A stretch of DNA of 64,000 nucleotides from Pusillimonas sp. TS35 (GCF_009857885.1 NZ_WWER01000008.1:152962-216961); one strand, 5' to 3'. Counted from the stretch's first letter, positions 8,461 through 17,603 are shown. Notes: generated by a model not told the origin, from the letters alone. Translations and numbers: made by a program.

Positions 8461-8928
8461 ATGCGCCTGACGTCGATGACGGATTACGCGATGCGCCTGC
8501 TGATGTATGTCGGGCAGCATCCCGAGCGCTTGTGTACGATTGCGGAGATCGCCCAGGCGTACGGTATTTCAGAGCCGCACCTTATGAAGATCACTCACCG
8601 GCTGGCGCAGTTGGGCTGGCTGGAAACCATACGCGGCAAGAACGGTGGCATGCGGCTCGCCAAGGCGCCTGGCGCTATTAATCTGGGCGCGGTGGTGCGG
8701 GACATCGAGAATGATTTGGCCGTGGTGGAGTGCCTGGGCGCGGACAGCCGCTGCACGCTTAGCGGTACCTGTGGCCTCACGGGCATTATGCAAGGTGCGC
8801 TGGGTGCGTTTCTGCGTCATCTGGACGGTTATACGCTGGCCGATATTATTGCGCCGGGCGGTTGCGACGCGCGGTCAGGTCTGGCTGCCGGGGAGCAGCA
8901 GGTGGTGTTCAAGAAGGCGCCTGCCTAG
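8461..8928 (+). CDS. nsrR: Rrf2-family NO-sensing repressor, NsrR type
   Basis: 155-residue Rrf2 winged-helix regulator. The N-terminal MRLTSMTDYAMRLLMYV and recognition region ISEPHLMKITHRLAQLG match NsrR. Three cysteines that ligate the NO-sensitive Fe-S cluster are present at C91, C98 and C104 in the spacing expected for NsrR. It is the third gene of the haemoglobin-nnrS operon, whose promoter carries a matching palindrome, so negative autoregulation relieved by NO is likely. Confidence 0.88.
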   Translation: MRLTSMTDYAMRLLMYVGQHPERLCTIAEIAQAYGISEPHLMKITHRLAQLGWLETIRGKNGGMRLAKAPGAINLGAVVRDIENDLAVVECLGADSRCTLSGTCGLTGIMQGALGAFLRHLDGYTLADIIAPGGCDARSGLAAGEQQVVFKKAPA

Positions 8929-8962
8929 GAGGGCCGCGGGTCTCCTGATTTCGCCCGTTGTA

Positions 8963-9025
8963 CGTCTCTCGTCTCTCGTCTCTCGTCCCTCGTCCCTCGT
9001 CCTTCGTCTCTTTTCCCTCGTCGCT
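8963..9025. repeat. Heptanucleotide tandem repeat
   Basis: About nine imperfect copies of CGTCTCT / CGTCCCT in a row, immediately downstream of nsrR. The unit is 7 bp and not tied to any gene frame. Confidence 0.85.
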
Positions 9026-9077
9026 CTTCGCGCTTGGCTGGCGGCGGTTCGCTTGCCGTGGTCTTTGTTCTTTAGCC

Positions 9078-9157
9078 GGGGCGCCGTGGCGAGGCAGGCT
9101 GGTCGCTTCGATCGCTCGCCCCTTCGGGGTTCCCGTCAAATTCACGCGCTTTCAGCG
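9078..9157 (-). repeat. Inverted segments of the downstream 105-bp repeat
   Basis: 9078-9102 is an exact 25-base reverse complement of 9265-9289 inside the first direct repeat. 9135-9157 is an exact 23-base reverse complement of 9341-9363 inside the second. The region is therefore an inverted, partial and rearranged copy of the same element. Confidence 0.85.
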
Positions 9158-9204
9158 GCGTGTGCGAACTCGCCCTTTTGCCCCTGCGGGGCAACGGAGC
9201 TCAA

Positions 9205-9426
9205 ACAGGCGCTCACGCTTTTTCGCTGAAAGCACGCGAATTTGACGGCGAGCTCAAGGCGCACCCAGCCTGCCTCGCCACGGCGCCCCTCAGGTGGAAT
9301 GCTGTTGGGAGAATGGAGCGGACAGGCGCTCACGCTTTTTCGCTGAAAGCGCGTGAATTTGACGGCGAGCTCAAGGCGCACCCAGCCTGCCCCGCCACGG
9401 CGCCCCTCAGGTGGAATGCTCTTGGG
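9205..9426 (+). repeat. Two direct copies of a ~105-bp intergenic repeat (117-bp period)
   Basis: Copies at 9205-9309 and 9322-9426 are nearly identical from ACAGGCGCTCACGC through GGTGGAATGCT. Each copy contains the segment TTTTTCGCTGAAAGC and the GC-rich block CCACGGCGCCCCTCAGG. No transposase or coding capacity is associated, so this looks like a miniature intergenic repeat family rather than an insertion sequence. Confidence 0.85.
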
Positions 9427-9594
9427 GGGCGGGACAGCCTATTTGCTACGTGATGCGCCCTAGAGCCTACACGGCGACAGCGATGAGTTAGAACACAAAC
9501 GGAGGCCAGCTCAAAAGTCCGCATTCGGCGGGAGCGATGGCAACGTACAGAAGACGATTGCTCGGGCACCACAAATTCGTAATTAACAAATGAA

Positions 9595-9623
9595 TTGCAC
9601 ATACACAAATATTGCACTATTAT
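9595..9623 (+). promoter_or_regulatory. Putative promoter of the homogentisate operon
   Basis: TTGCAC (9595-9600), 17-base spacer, TATTAT (9618-9623), in a locally AT-rich stretch 200 bases before the MBL gene. No regulator gene or clear operator was recognised. Confidence 0.45.
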
Positions 9624-9823
9624 TTGAAGCATAGAGCTTCCCCGCCGCTCAACAGCCGGCTACCCTTTCCAGACGTCGGCAAACACAACTCGACGCGGCC
9701 GGAAGCGCACTGCAGTGCCGCCAAAACGGCCGATAGAAAGAGACACATAAAGAGACACCTCCCGCCCAGGGCCAACACACCGATATCGCCTAGACCGCGG
9801 AACCAATACCACCCGGAGCCCCT

Positions 9824-10780
9824 ATGACACAGAAACAGTTTGCCTCTCACGCTGATCTCGAGGACAAAATCGCCTCGTTTGAAAAGCTCTCCGACAATGC
9901 CTACGCCTACACTGCCGAAGGCGACCCCAACACCGGCGTTATCATCGGCGACGACGCTGTGATGGTCATCGATACCCAGGCCACGCCGGTCATGGCTCAG
10001 GGTGTCATTGACCGCATCAAAGAAGTGACCGACAAGCCGGTCAAGTACATCCTGCTGTCTCACTACCATGCCGTGCGGGTCTTTGGCGCCTCGGCTTACC
10101 ATGCGCAAGAGATCATCGCCAGCCGCGACACCTGGGATCTCATCGTCGAACGCGGCGAACAGGACAAAGCCAGCGAAATCGGCCGCTTTCCGCGCCTGTT
10201 TCGCAATGTCGAGTCCATCCCACCCGGTCTCACTTGGCCCACCATCACCTTCCAGGGCCACATGACCGTCAACCTGGGCAATCTTGAAGTGCAGATCATG
10301 CAGGTCGGCCGCGGGCACACAAAGGGCGACACTATCGCCTGGCTGCCCGAGCAGCGTATTCTTTTCGCCGGCGACCTGGTCGAATACCAGTCCACCCCCT
10401 ACGCCGGCGACGCCTACTTCCGCGACTGGCCGCAAACGCTGGATACGCTGGCAGGGTTCGACGCAGAGAAAATGGTGCCCGGCCGTGGCCCCGCCCTTAA
10501 GTCGGCCGACGAAGTGCGCAAGGGGCTGGCCGGCACCCGGGCCTTCCTCACCGACCTGTACAGCAGCGTCAATAACGGCGTGGCCGCGGGCAAAGACCTG
10601 AAGACGATCTACCGCGAAACCTATGACTTCATGAAGCCCCGTTACGCCGACTGGGTGATCTTTGACCATTGCATGCCCTTCGACGTTTCGCGTGCCTATG
10701 ACGAAGCCACCGGCTACGAAGACCCGCGCATCTGGACTGCAGAACGCGACATCGAGATGTGGAAGCAACTCGAAGGCTGA
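9824..10780 (+). CDS. Metallo-beta-lactamase-fold hydrolase with incomplete metal motif
   Basis: 318-residue MBL-fold protein, first gene of the homogentisate operon. The usual HxHxDH motif reads H80-Y-H82-A-V84-R85, so the Asp and last His are replaced. A later His (H165 in GRGHTKGD) and Asp (D184 in FAGDL) are kept. Loss of Asp84/His85 should remove metal site 2, so a one-metal or altered enzyme is likely. MBL relatives with a similar HAVRVLGA stretch are found beside aromatic hydroxylases, where they may act on a ring-derived ester or thioester. The substrate is unknown. It lies 18 bases before the flavoprotein gene. Confidence 0.78.
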   Translation: MTQKQFASHADLEDKIASFEKLSDNAYAYTAEGDPNTGVIIGDDAVMVIDTQATPVMAQGVIDRIKEVTDKPVKYILLSHYHAVRVFGASAYHAQEIIASRDTWDLIVERGEQDKASEIGRFPRLFRNVESIPPGLTWPTITFQGHMTVNLGNLEVQIMQVGRGHTKGDTIAWLPEQRILFAGDLVEYQSTPYAGDAYFRDWPQTLDTLAGFDAEKMVPGRGPALKSADEVRKGLAGTRAFLTDLYSSVNNGVAAGKDLKTIYRETYDFMKPRYADWVIFDHCMPFDVSRAYDEATGYEDPRIWTAERDIEMWKQLEG

Positions 10781-10798
10781 GTCAGACAGGAGCAGGCT

Positions 10799-12526
10799 GT
10801 GGGAGACATCGACTATCAAAGCCTGGCGTTCGACTACATACCAAGAAGCGCCAGCAGAACCGAACACCAGCACATCACTATTGTGGGCGCGGGCCCTGTA
10901 GGCCTCACCCTCGCACTGCAGTTGGCTGGCCGCGGCCAGCGCGTGCTACTGCTGGACGACGACAATCGCCTGTCCACTGGCTCGCGCGCCATCTGCTTCG
11001 CCAAGCGCACTCTGGACATCTGGGACCGCCTGGGGGTCGGCGATCGCATGGTGGACAAGGGTGTGTCGTGGAATATCGGTCGCGTCTTTTTCAAAGACGA
11101 AGAAGTGTGGCAGTTCGACCTGCTGCCGGAGCAGGGTCACCGGCGCCCCGCCTTCATTAACCTGCAGCAGTATTACTGCGAGGGCTATCTGTACGAGGCC
11201 GCCGCCGCCCACCCCAACATTGATGTGCGCTGGAAGAGCAAGGCGGTGGGCCTGCAACAGCGCGACAATGGCGCCGAGGTTAGCGTCGAGACGCCCGACG
11301 GCAGCTATACGGTGTTCACCGATTGGCTCATTGCCTGCGATGGCGCGCGCTCTCCACTGCGCCACATGCTGGGCCAGGAAACGCACGGCCAAGTGTTTCG
11401 CGACCGCTTCCTGATCGCGGACGTCAAGATGCACGCCGATTTCCCTACCGAGCGGTGGTTCTGGTTCGATCCACCCTTCCACCCTGGCCAGTCCGTGCTG
11501 CTGCACAGTCAGCCCGACAACGTCTGGCGTATCGACTTCCAGCTTGGCTGGGATGCCGACCCGAAAGAGGAAACCAAGCCTGAGAAAGTCATCCCCCGCA
11601 TCCAGGCCCTGTTGGGCGAAGACGTGCGCTTTGAGCTTGAATGGGTGAGCATCTACACCTTTGCCTGCGAACGCATGGATCACTTCCGCCATGGCCGTGT
11701 CGTCTTCGCGGGCGACGCGGCTCATCGGGTGTCGCCGTTCGGTGCGCGCGGCGCCAACAGCGGCGTGCAGGATGCGGATAATCTGGCCTGGAAGCTGGAT
11801 CTCGTTTGCCGGGGGCTTGCGCCTGATGCGCTGATTGACAGCTATGCCGCCGAGCGCGAGCAAGCGGCCGACGAAAACATTGCCCACTCTACGCATTCCA
11901 CCGACTTCATCACGCCAAAAAGCGAGATCAGCCTGCTGTTCCGCAATACCGTTCTGGCCCTGGCTCGAACGCATGAGTTCGCACGCAAGCTGGTGAACAG
12001 CGGCAGGCTGTCCACGCCTACTGCTTATACCGGTTCGCCCCTGAGCACACCGGATGTCGACGATTTCAGCCACGCGCCACCGCTGGGCGATGTGGCGCCC
12101 GATGGCCCGGTTACGCTCAACGGCGAACATGCGTGGTGGCTGGGCGAACTGGGAGCCGGTTTTACCGTAGCGCTGTTCTGCAATACGCACATTCCCAACC
12201 CTGAGCAGCGGCGCGCCTTGGCAGAGCTGGAGCAAGGCCCGCTCAAGGTCAAGGTAGTGCTGGCTCTGTCGCCGGCGCTGGCCCGCAAGGCGCCGGCCGG
12301 CATGCATTGCGTGGTCGATCAGCAGATGACGCTCGCGCGCCGCTACGACGCGCGCCAGGGCGCCTGTTACTTGATCCGGCCCGATCAGCATATCGCCGCA
12401 CGCTGGCGGCGGCTGGACATGGCCCGGATACAGCAGGCGTTGCTGCGCGCCACAGCCGTCCCCGGACAGGCATTGACGCAGGCCGCGCAAACACGGGATG
12501 AACACGCCCGAGACGAAGATGCTTGA
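10799..12526 (+). CDS. FAD-dependent aromatic hydroxylase, candidate 3-hydroxyphenylacetate 6-hydroxylase large subunit
   Basis: 575-residue class A flavoprotein monooxygenase of the PheA/MhpA type. The FAD-binding Rossmann motif VGAGPVGLTLALQLAGRGQ is near residue 25, and the second FAD motif FAGDAAHRVSPFGARGANSG is mid-protein. A thioredoxin-like C-terminal domain follows, as in phenol hydroxylases. It starts with GTG behind AGGAG. The operon makes and opens homogentisate, so ring hydroxylation to homogentisate is a sensible role; size (~63 kDa) and the small gene that follows recall Pseudomonas MhaA/MhaB. Substrate assignment is inference. Confidence 0.75.
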   Translation: MGDIDYQSLAFDYIPRSASRTEHQHITIVGAGPVGLTLALQLAGRGQRVLLLDDDNRLSTGSRAICFAKRTLDIWDRLGVGDRMVDKGVSWNIGRVFFKDEEVWQFDLLPEQGHRRPAFINLQQYYCEGYLYEAAAAHPNIDVRWKSKAVGLQQRDNGAEVSVETPDGSYTVFTDWLIACDGARSPLRHMLGQETHGQVFRDRFLIADVKMHADFPTERWFWFDPPFHPGQSVLLHSQPDNVWRIDFQLGWDADPKEETKPEKVIPRIQALLGEDVRFELEWVSIYTFACERMDHFRHGRVVFAGDAAHRVSPFGARGANSGVQDADNLAWKLDLVCRGLAPDALIDSYAAEREQAADENIAHSTHSTDFITPKSEISLLFRNTVLALARTHEFARKLVNSGRLSTPTAYTGSPLSTPDVDDFSHAPPLGDVAPDGPVTLNGEHAWWLGELGAGFTVALFCNTHIPNPEQRRALAELEQGPLKVKVVLALSPALARKAPAGMHCVVDQQMTLARRYDARQGACYLIRPDQHIAARWRRLDMARIQQALLRATAVPGQALTQAAQTRDEHARDEDA

Positions 12527-12628
12527 GACGAAGATGCCTGGAACGCGCAACCCCTGGGCGAGCCAGCGAGATATTGATGAAGGCGGCGTGCGCGTATACA
12601 GGCCGAAAGAATCGAGGAGATCAACACC

Positions 12629-12853
12629 ATGAATACGTTACTCAACACCCTGCCCGGCTTGGCCGCGCCCGATGATTTCTATGAACGCCTCATCGATGCG
12701 CACCGCGATTTGAGCACCGCGCAGAGCCATGCCATGAATGCAGCGCTGGTGTTGTTGCTGGCTAACCATATCGGCGACCTGGATGTGATCACCCAGGCGC
12801 TGGAATATGCTCGCGCAGCGGTGGTGCCGCACGCGGAAGCTGCCACCGCTTAA
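12629..12853 (+). CDS. DUF2783 small protein, possible hydroxylase partner
   Basis: 74-residue, mostly helical acidic protein of the DUF2783 family, with a strong GAGGAG ribosome site. It lies between the flavoprotein and hmgA. Its size (~8 kDa) and position resemble the small coupling protein MhaB of 3-hydroxyphenylacetate hydroxylase, which suggests but does not prove that it couples NADH use to hydroxylation. No catalytic motif is visible. Confidence 0.7.
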   Translation: MNTLLNTLPGLAAPDDFYERLIDAHRDLSTAQSHAMNAALVLLLANHIGDLDVITQALEYARAAVVPHAEAATA

Positions 12854-13030
12854 GCGGGGCGGCACCACCGCTCCCGCTACAGCGCAGCATGCACGCCAAC
12901 ACGCAGCTGCGCTAAACACCCGTGTTTATAAAACACACACGCAGGACACCCGTGAACAACCGCGTTGCCAATATTTCGGCATCCATTTATGGAACACGCA
13001 CGCAGGACACCCACTTTCAGGACACACACC

Positions 13031-14335
13031 ATGACTGCTACTCTTGTCTACCAGACCGGCTTTGGCAACCAATGCGCCACCGAAGCGCTGCCCGGCGCCC
13101 TGCCCGTGGGCCGCAATTCACCGCAAGTCTGCCCCTACGGCCTGTACGCGGAACAGCTTTCTGGCACCGCCTTCACCATGACACGCGCCGAGAATCGCCG
13201 GTCTTGGCTATATCGCATCCGCCCTGCCGCGATGCAAGACGCCTTCGTACCCTACGAGGGCGCACAAGGATGGCAAACGGACTTCAACACAACGCCCGCC
13301 TCACCCAACCGCCTGCGCTGGAACGCTCTGGATATCCCGCAGGCGCCGACGGATTTCGTGGACGGCATGCACACTTGGGCCGGCAACGGCAACAGCAATG
13401 ACCAGATCGGCGTGGCGATCAGCCTGTATGCCATCAACCAGTCGATGACGCGGCGCGTGTTCTACAACGCCGACGCCGAGATGATGTTCGTGCCCGAGCA
13501 CGGCCGCCTGCGCCTGGCCACCGAGTTGGGCCGCATGGACATCGAACCCTGCGAGATCGCCGTCATCCCACGCGGGGTGCGCTTCCGCGTCGAACTGCTG
13601 GAACAGGCCGCGCGCGGCTATGTCCTGGAAAACTATGGCGCACCACTGCGCCTGCCGGAACTGGGCCCGATCGGCTCGAATGGTATGGCCAATGCGCGCG
13701 ACTTCCAGATACCGGTGGCCTGGTATGAAGACATCGAAGGCCCCCACACGCTGATCGCCAAGTTCAGCGACAGCTTCTGGCAAACGACGCTGCAACATTC
13801 GCCGCTGGACGTAGTGGCATGGCATGGCAACAACGCGCCGTACAAATATGACCTGCGCCGTTTCAACATTATCGGCTCGATCAGCTACGACCATCCCGAT
13901 CCTTGCCTGTTCACGGTGCTCACCTCGCCCTCGGATACTGCCGGCGCGGCCAATATAGATTTCGCCATTTTCCCGCCCCGGATCCTGGCCATGGAGAACA
14001 CCTTCCGGCCGCCCTGGTTCCACCGCAACTTCGCCAGCGAATTCATGGGATTGATCCAAGGTGTGTACGATGCCAAGGCCGAAGGCTTTGTGCCAGGCGG
14101 CGCCAGCCTGCACAACTGCATGAGCCCGCACGGCCCCGATGCCGAGACCTTTGAAAAAGCCACTGCCGCCGACACCAGCAAGCCGCATTACATTCGCGAT
14201 ACCATGGCATTCATGTTCGAGACCCGGCGCGTCATCCGCCCCACGCAGGCCGCTCTGTCGGCAGGCACGCTGCAGCAAGGCTACGACGCCGTGTGGTCGG
14301 GGATCAATAAGCACTTCAACCCCGAGAAGCGCTAA
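13031..14335 (+). CDS. hmgA: Homogentisate 1,2-dioxygenase
   Basis: 434-residue non-haem iron dioxygenase that opens homogentisate to maleylacetoacetate in tyrosine/phenylalanine catabolism. The sequence is typical throughout: [19 protein letters not shown] at the N-terminus, NSPQ, and the iron-binding C-terminal region with [14 protein letters not shown] and [10 protein letters not shown]. The ATG at 13031 begins the canonical [13 protein letters not shown]; an upstream in-frame ATG at 12965 would add a non-conserved leader. Short direct repeats (ACGCAGGACACCC at about 12940 and 12998) sit in the upstream gap. Confidence 0.97.
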   Translation: MTATLVYQTGFGNQCATEALPGALPVGRNSPQVCPYGLYAEQLSGTAFTMTRAENRRSWLYRIRPAAMQDAFVPYEGAQGWQTDFNTTPASPNRLRWNALDIPQAPTDFVDGMHTWAGNGNSNDQIGVAISLYAINQSMTRRVFYNADAEMMFVPEHGRLRLATELGRMDIEPCEIAVIPRGVRFRVELLEQAARGYVLENYGAPLRLPELGPIGSNGMANARDFQIPVAWYEDIEGPHTLIAKFSDSFWQTTLQHSPLDVVAWHGNNAPYKYDLRRFNIIGSISYDHPDPCLFTVLTSPSDTAGAANIDFAIFPPRILAMENTFRPPWFHRNFASEFMGLIQGVYDAKAEGFVPGGASLHNCMSPHGPDAETFEKATAADTSKPHYIRDTMAFMFETRRVIRPTQAALSAGTLQQGYDAVWSGINKHFNPEKR

Positions 14336-14470
14336 GCGGATAAAAGGCATACCGCGAGAAGGCGAGGCATCAAAGGCCCCGCTTTCGCAACAGTAAACGT
14401 AATGACTGTATCGACTGACACAAGCGCTGCGCAACAACAGCAGCATGATGCAGATAACAGAGGACACCGC

Positions 14471-15784
14471 ATGACCCACCTGAACGAAACCCACGATCCT
14501 TCCTTGCAAAGCTGGGTTGCTGCCGCCAACGCGCCGGACAATGGTTTCCCCATCCAGAACCTGCCCTTTGGCGTCTTCAGGCCCCGCAATGACGGCCTGC
14601 TGCGCCCGGGCGTAGCAATCGGCGACCAGATCCTTGATCTGGCCGCGCTGGCCGAGCGCCATTCATGGACAGGCCTGGCCGCCGAAGCACTGGATGCCTG
14701 TCAGGGTGATTCCCTCAACAACCTGATGGCCCTGGGGCAGGCACATTGGTCTGCGCTGCGTCTGGCGCTCTCGCGCGCGCTGCGCAGCGGATCACCACTG
14801 CAATCCACGCTCGAGCCGCTGCTCACACCCATGAACCAGGCCGAGCTCGCCCTGCCCGCACGCATTGGCGACTACACCGACTTCTATGTCTCTTTGCACC
14901 ATGCAACAACGGTAGGCAAACAGTTCCGGCCCGACAACCCATTGCTGCCCAACTACAAATGGGTGCCCATCGGCTACCATGGCCGCGCCTCCAGCATTGG
15001 TGTGGCGCAACAGTTCCCGCGCCCCAAGGGCCAGATACGCCCGCAGGCGGAAGGCGGCGAACCGGGCTTCGGCCCCTCCCAGCGGCTGGACTATGAGTTG
15101 GAGCTGGGCGTCTTTATCGGCACCGGCAATGCGCAAGGTGAGCCGATTGCCATCGACGACGCTGAAAAACATGTGTTCGGGCTCTGCATCCTGAACGACT
15201 GGTCCGCCCGCGACCTGCAGGCCTGGGAGTATCAGCCGCTGGGCCCCTTCCTGGCCAAGAACTTCGCCAGCACAATTTCGCCGTGGATCGTGACGCTGGA
15301 GGCGCTGGCGCCCTTCCGCGTCCCCTTTACACGCGGACAGGGAGAACCCGCCCCCTTGCCTTACCTGCAAGCCAAAAATGCCGCAGAGGCCGCCTTCGAT
15401 ATCGAACTGGATGTCTATCTGAGCACTGAGCAATCACGCGCAAAACAGGCCGAGCCGGCGCACGTTTCGAGCAGCAATTTCAAAGACGCAGCCTACTGGA
15501 CTGTAGCGCAGATGGTGGCGCATCACACCGTAAACGGCTGCAATCTGTCGGCCGGCGACATGCTGGGCACCGGCACGCTGTCGGGCCCGGCTGCGGGGCA
15601 GGAAGGCTCATTGCTCGAATCTACCGCAGGCGGCAAGCAACCGCTCACGCTGCCGTGGGGCGAGCAACGCATGTTTCTGCAGGATAACGACGAAATCATC
15701 CTCCGCGCCCACGCCCGCAAACCAGGCTATCCGACCATCAGCCTGGGCGAAGCGCGCGGCAGGGTGCTGCCCGCCAGGGGCTGA
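14471..15784 (+). CDS. fahA: Fumarylacetoacetase
   Basis: 437-residue FAH-family hydrolase, last step of the homogentisate pathway, giving fumarate and acetoacetate. The N-terminal SH3-like domain begins PFGVFRPRN, and the metal-binding catalytic domain contains SSIGVAQQFPRPKGQ, LDYELELGVFIG and NDWSARDLQAWEYQPLGPF. The ATG at 14471 has AGAGGA upstream; one at 14402 adds a Gln-rich leader. No maleylacetoacetate isomerase gene lies in the window. Confidence 0.95.
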   Translation: MTHLNETHDPSLQSWVAAANAPDNGFPIQNLPFGVFRPRNDGLLRPGVAIGDQILDLAALAERHSWTGLAAEALDACQGDSLNNLMALGQAHWSALRLALSRALRSGSPLQSTLEPLLTPMNQAELALPARIGDYTDFYVSLHHATTVGKQFRPDNPLLPNYKWVPIGYHGRASSIGVAQQFPRPKGQIRPQAEGGEPGFGPSQRLDYELELGVFIGTGNAQGEPIAIDDAEKHVFGLCILNDWSARDLQAWEYQPLGPFLAKNFASTISPWIVTLEALAPFRVPFTRGQGEPAPLPYLQAKNAAEAAFDIELDVYLSTEQSRAKQAEPAHVSSSNFKDAAYWTVAQMVAHHTVNGCNLSAGDMLGTGTLSGPAAGQEGSLLESTAGGKQPLTLPWGEQRMFLQDNDEIILRAHARKPGYPTISLGEARGRVLPARG

Positions 15785-15799
15785 CGGCCTGCCGGCCAG

Positions 15800-15818
15800 C
15801 AAGGGGCGCCGCCCCTTG
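15800..15818. terminator. Hairpin between convergent fahA and FAD-oxidase genes
   Basis: Eight-base-pair stem CAAGGGGC/GCCCCTTG with a 3-base loop in the 89-bp gap between two convergent genes. No T-run follows on either strand, so termination is only suggested by position. Confidence 0.35.
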
Positions 15819-15873
15819 CGCCACGCGGCGCCGCCTGGCAAAGGCAACGCCGCCCCCGTACACACGCGCGCCG

Positions 15874-17286
15874 TCAGGCCAGCACTTTGCCGGGGTTCAT
15901 CAGCCCATGCGGATCAAGGGCATCCTTGATCCGCCGCATCAATGCCAACTCGACCGGGTCTTTATAACGGGGCAGCAGATCACGCTTGAGCTGGCCCACG
16001 CCATGCTCGGCGCTGATCGAACCGCCGAAGCGGTGCACGCTGTCGTGCACCAAGGTATAGACTTGGTTTTGCAAGGCCAGCAGCGCTTCTTCATCGTAGC
16101 CAGTGCCTTTGGCCACGTTGTAGTGCAGGTTGCCATCGCCCAGGTGGCCGAAGATCACATGCTCCACACCCGGAAAAGAGGCCTGCAGCGCTGCATTGGT
16201 TTCGGTCACGAACTGCGCGATGCGCGACACAGGCACCGAGACATCGTGCTTGATGCTTTTGCCAAAAGCCTTTTCCGCAAGCGGGATGCTTTCGCGCAAA
16301 TGCCACAACGCCTTGCTTTGGGCGATGTTCTCGGCAATGACAGCGTCAGCCACCAGGCCTGATTCGATTACCTCTCCCAACACGGCCTCGAAGCGCTCGC
16401 GTGCGTGCGCTGCGCTTTCGCTATCAGACAGCTCCAGCAGCGCATACCAGGGCATGGCCGCCGACTCGCCCTCGAAAGGCAGGCGCTGCTGCGGATAGCA
16501 TTGCACCACCCCCTGCAGGCAATTGCCCGCAATCAGCTCGAACCCGGTAAGCGCGGGGCCGAAGCCTTTGCGCGCCGCCGACAGCACCGACACCCCATCT
16601 TCGACGGACTGCAGCGCCACCAGCGCCGTGCAGCTGGCCACCGGCAGCGGGTACAGCTTGAGCGTGGCAGCGGTAATGATGCCCAGCGTGCCTTCGCTGC
16701 CCATGTACAGGTCGCGCAGGTCGTAACCGGTATTGTCTTTGCGCAGGCCCCGCAGGCCATGCCAGATATCGCCTTCAGCAGTAACGACTTCGAGGCCCAG
16801 CACCAGCTCGCGCGCATTGCCATATCGCAGCACCTGCGTACCGCCGGCATTGGTGGACAGATTGCCGCCTATGGTGCAGCTACCTTCGGCAGCCAGGCTG
16901 AGCGGAAACAGCCTGCCGGCGTCTCGCGCGGCCTGCTGCACCGATTGCAGGATACAGCCGGCCTCGACCACCATGGTGTCGTTGTCAGTATCTATGCCGC
17001 GCACCTTATCCAGCCGCGTCAGCGAGATGACCACGGCCGCGCCGCTGCCGTCGGGCGTGGCCGCACCGCACAGGCTGGTGTTGCCGCCCTGGGGCACCAT
17101 GGGCACCTTGTGCGCCACGCACCAGCGCACCAGTTGCGCCACTTCTTCGGTGGAGCCGGGCCGTGCCACCGCCAGCGCCTCGCCCTGGTAGCGGCCGCGC
17201 CAGTCTGTGACGTACGACTGCGCCGGGGCGCCGGTCAGCACGTGCTGCCGGCCCAACATCTGCACCAGTTCCTCGATGCGTTCCAT
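15874..17286 (-). CDS. FAD-binding oxidoreductase, D-lactate/D-2-hydroxyacid dehydrogenase-like (GlcD family)
   Basis: 470-residue protein of the FAD-linked oxidase family (FAD-binding type 4 domain plus C-terminal cap). The FAD region includes VPQGGNTSLCGAA and GSCTIGGNLSTNAGGTQVLRYGN. The metal/substrate region has HLGDGNLHYNV and ISAEHGVGQLKRD, as in D-lactate, glycolate or D-2-hydroxyglutarate dehydrogenases. These feed electrons to the respiratory chain or an ETF. The exact 2-hydroxyacid is not determined. It is a single gene, convergent with fahA. Confidence 0.88.
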   Translation of the reverse strand: MERIEELVQMLGRQHVLTGAPAQSYVTDWRGRYQGEALAVARPGSTEEVAQLVRWCVAHKVPMVPQGGNTSLCGAATPDGSGAAVVISLTRLDKVRGIDTDNDTMVVEAGCILQSVQQAARDAGRLFPLSLAAEGSCTIGGNLSTNAGGTQVLRYGNARELVLGLEVVTAEGDIWHGLRGLRKDNTGYDLRDLYMGSEGTLGIITAATLKLYPLPVASCTALVALQSVEDGVSVLSAARKGFGPALTGFELIAGNCLQGVVQCYPQQRLPFEGESAAMPWYALLELSDSESAAHARERFEAVLGEVIESGLVADAVIAENIAQSKALWHLRESIPLAEKAFGKSIKHDVSVPVSRIAQFVTETNAALQASFPGVEHVIFGHLGDGNLHYNVAKGTGYDEEALLALQNQVYTLVHDSVHRFGGSISAEHGVGQLKRDLLPRYKDPVELALMRRIKDALDPHGLMNPGKVLA

Positions 17287-17603
17287 GGTCCGTCTGTTCC
17301 CTTTAATGAGTGTAGAGAGCTGAAGAATATAATGCCTGCGCTATGGCACACAGGAGCCGGCGCGTGGCTGGCATGCGCCGACGCATGCCCCCCGCACAGG
17401 GGCCAACACCAGCACCCTGTGCGCCAGATCGCCCCATTTTAAGCCTACGCGCCGAGGCGGCGCCGAAACAAGTGGACACGGTGCCCGCTTCCCGGGCCGG
17501 CGGGCGGCGTATGATTGCGCCATAATCAAATCGACAAGAAAAATCAACGCTTCACAACACAGCATCATAGATATCAGCATAAAAGAGATTGAAGGAACCC
17601 TCC
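17287..17603. other. 317-bp divergent intergenic region
   Basis: Lies between the FAD-oxidase start and the phosphomannomutase start. The middle is GC-rich with small palindromes; the last 80 bases before 17604 are AT-rich and probably hold the phosphomannomutase promoter, though no convincing -35/-10 pair could be chosen. No gene was seen. Confidence 0.6.

Larger units (their letters stand above)
8929..9823. other. 895-bp gene-free region with repeats
   Basis: No credible gene lies here. It holds a 7-bp tandem repeat (8963-9025), a pair of 105-bp direct repeats with inverted copies of their parts upstream (9078-9426), an unstructured stretch (9430-9590) and a promoter-like sequence before the homogentisate operon (9595-9623). 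Short open frames in it have repeat-derived, low-complexity translations. Confidence 0.8.

Noticed and set aside
12900..13030. Short repeats ACGCAGGACACCC before hmgA as a regulatory array
   Set aside because: Only two imperfect copies, irregularly spaced, without a palindrome or known regulator match; noted under hmgA but not called as an operator.
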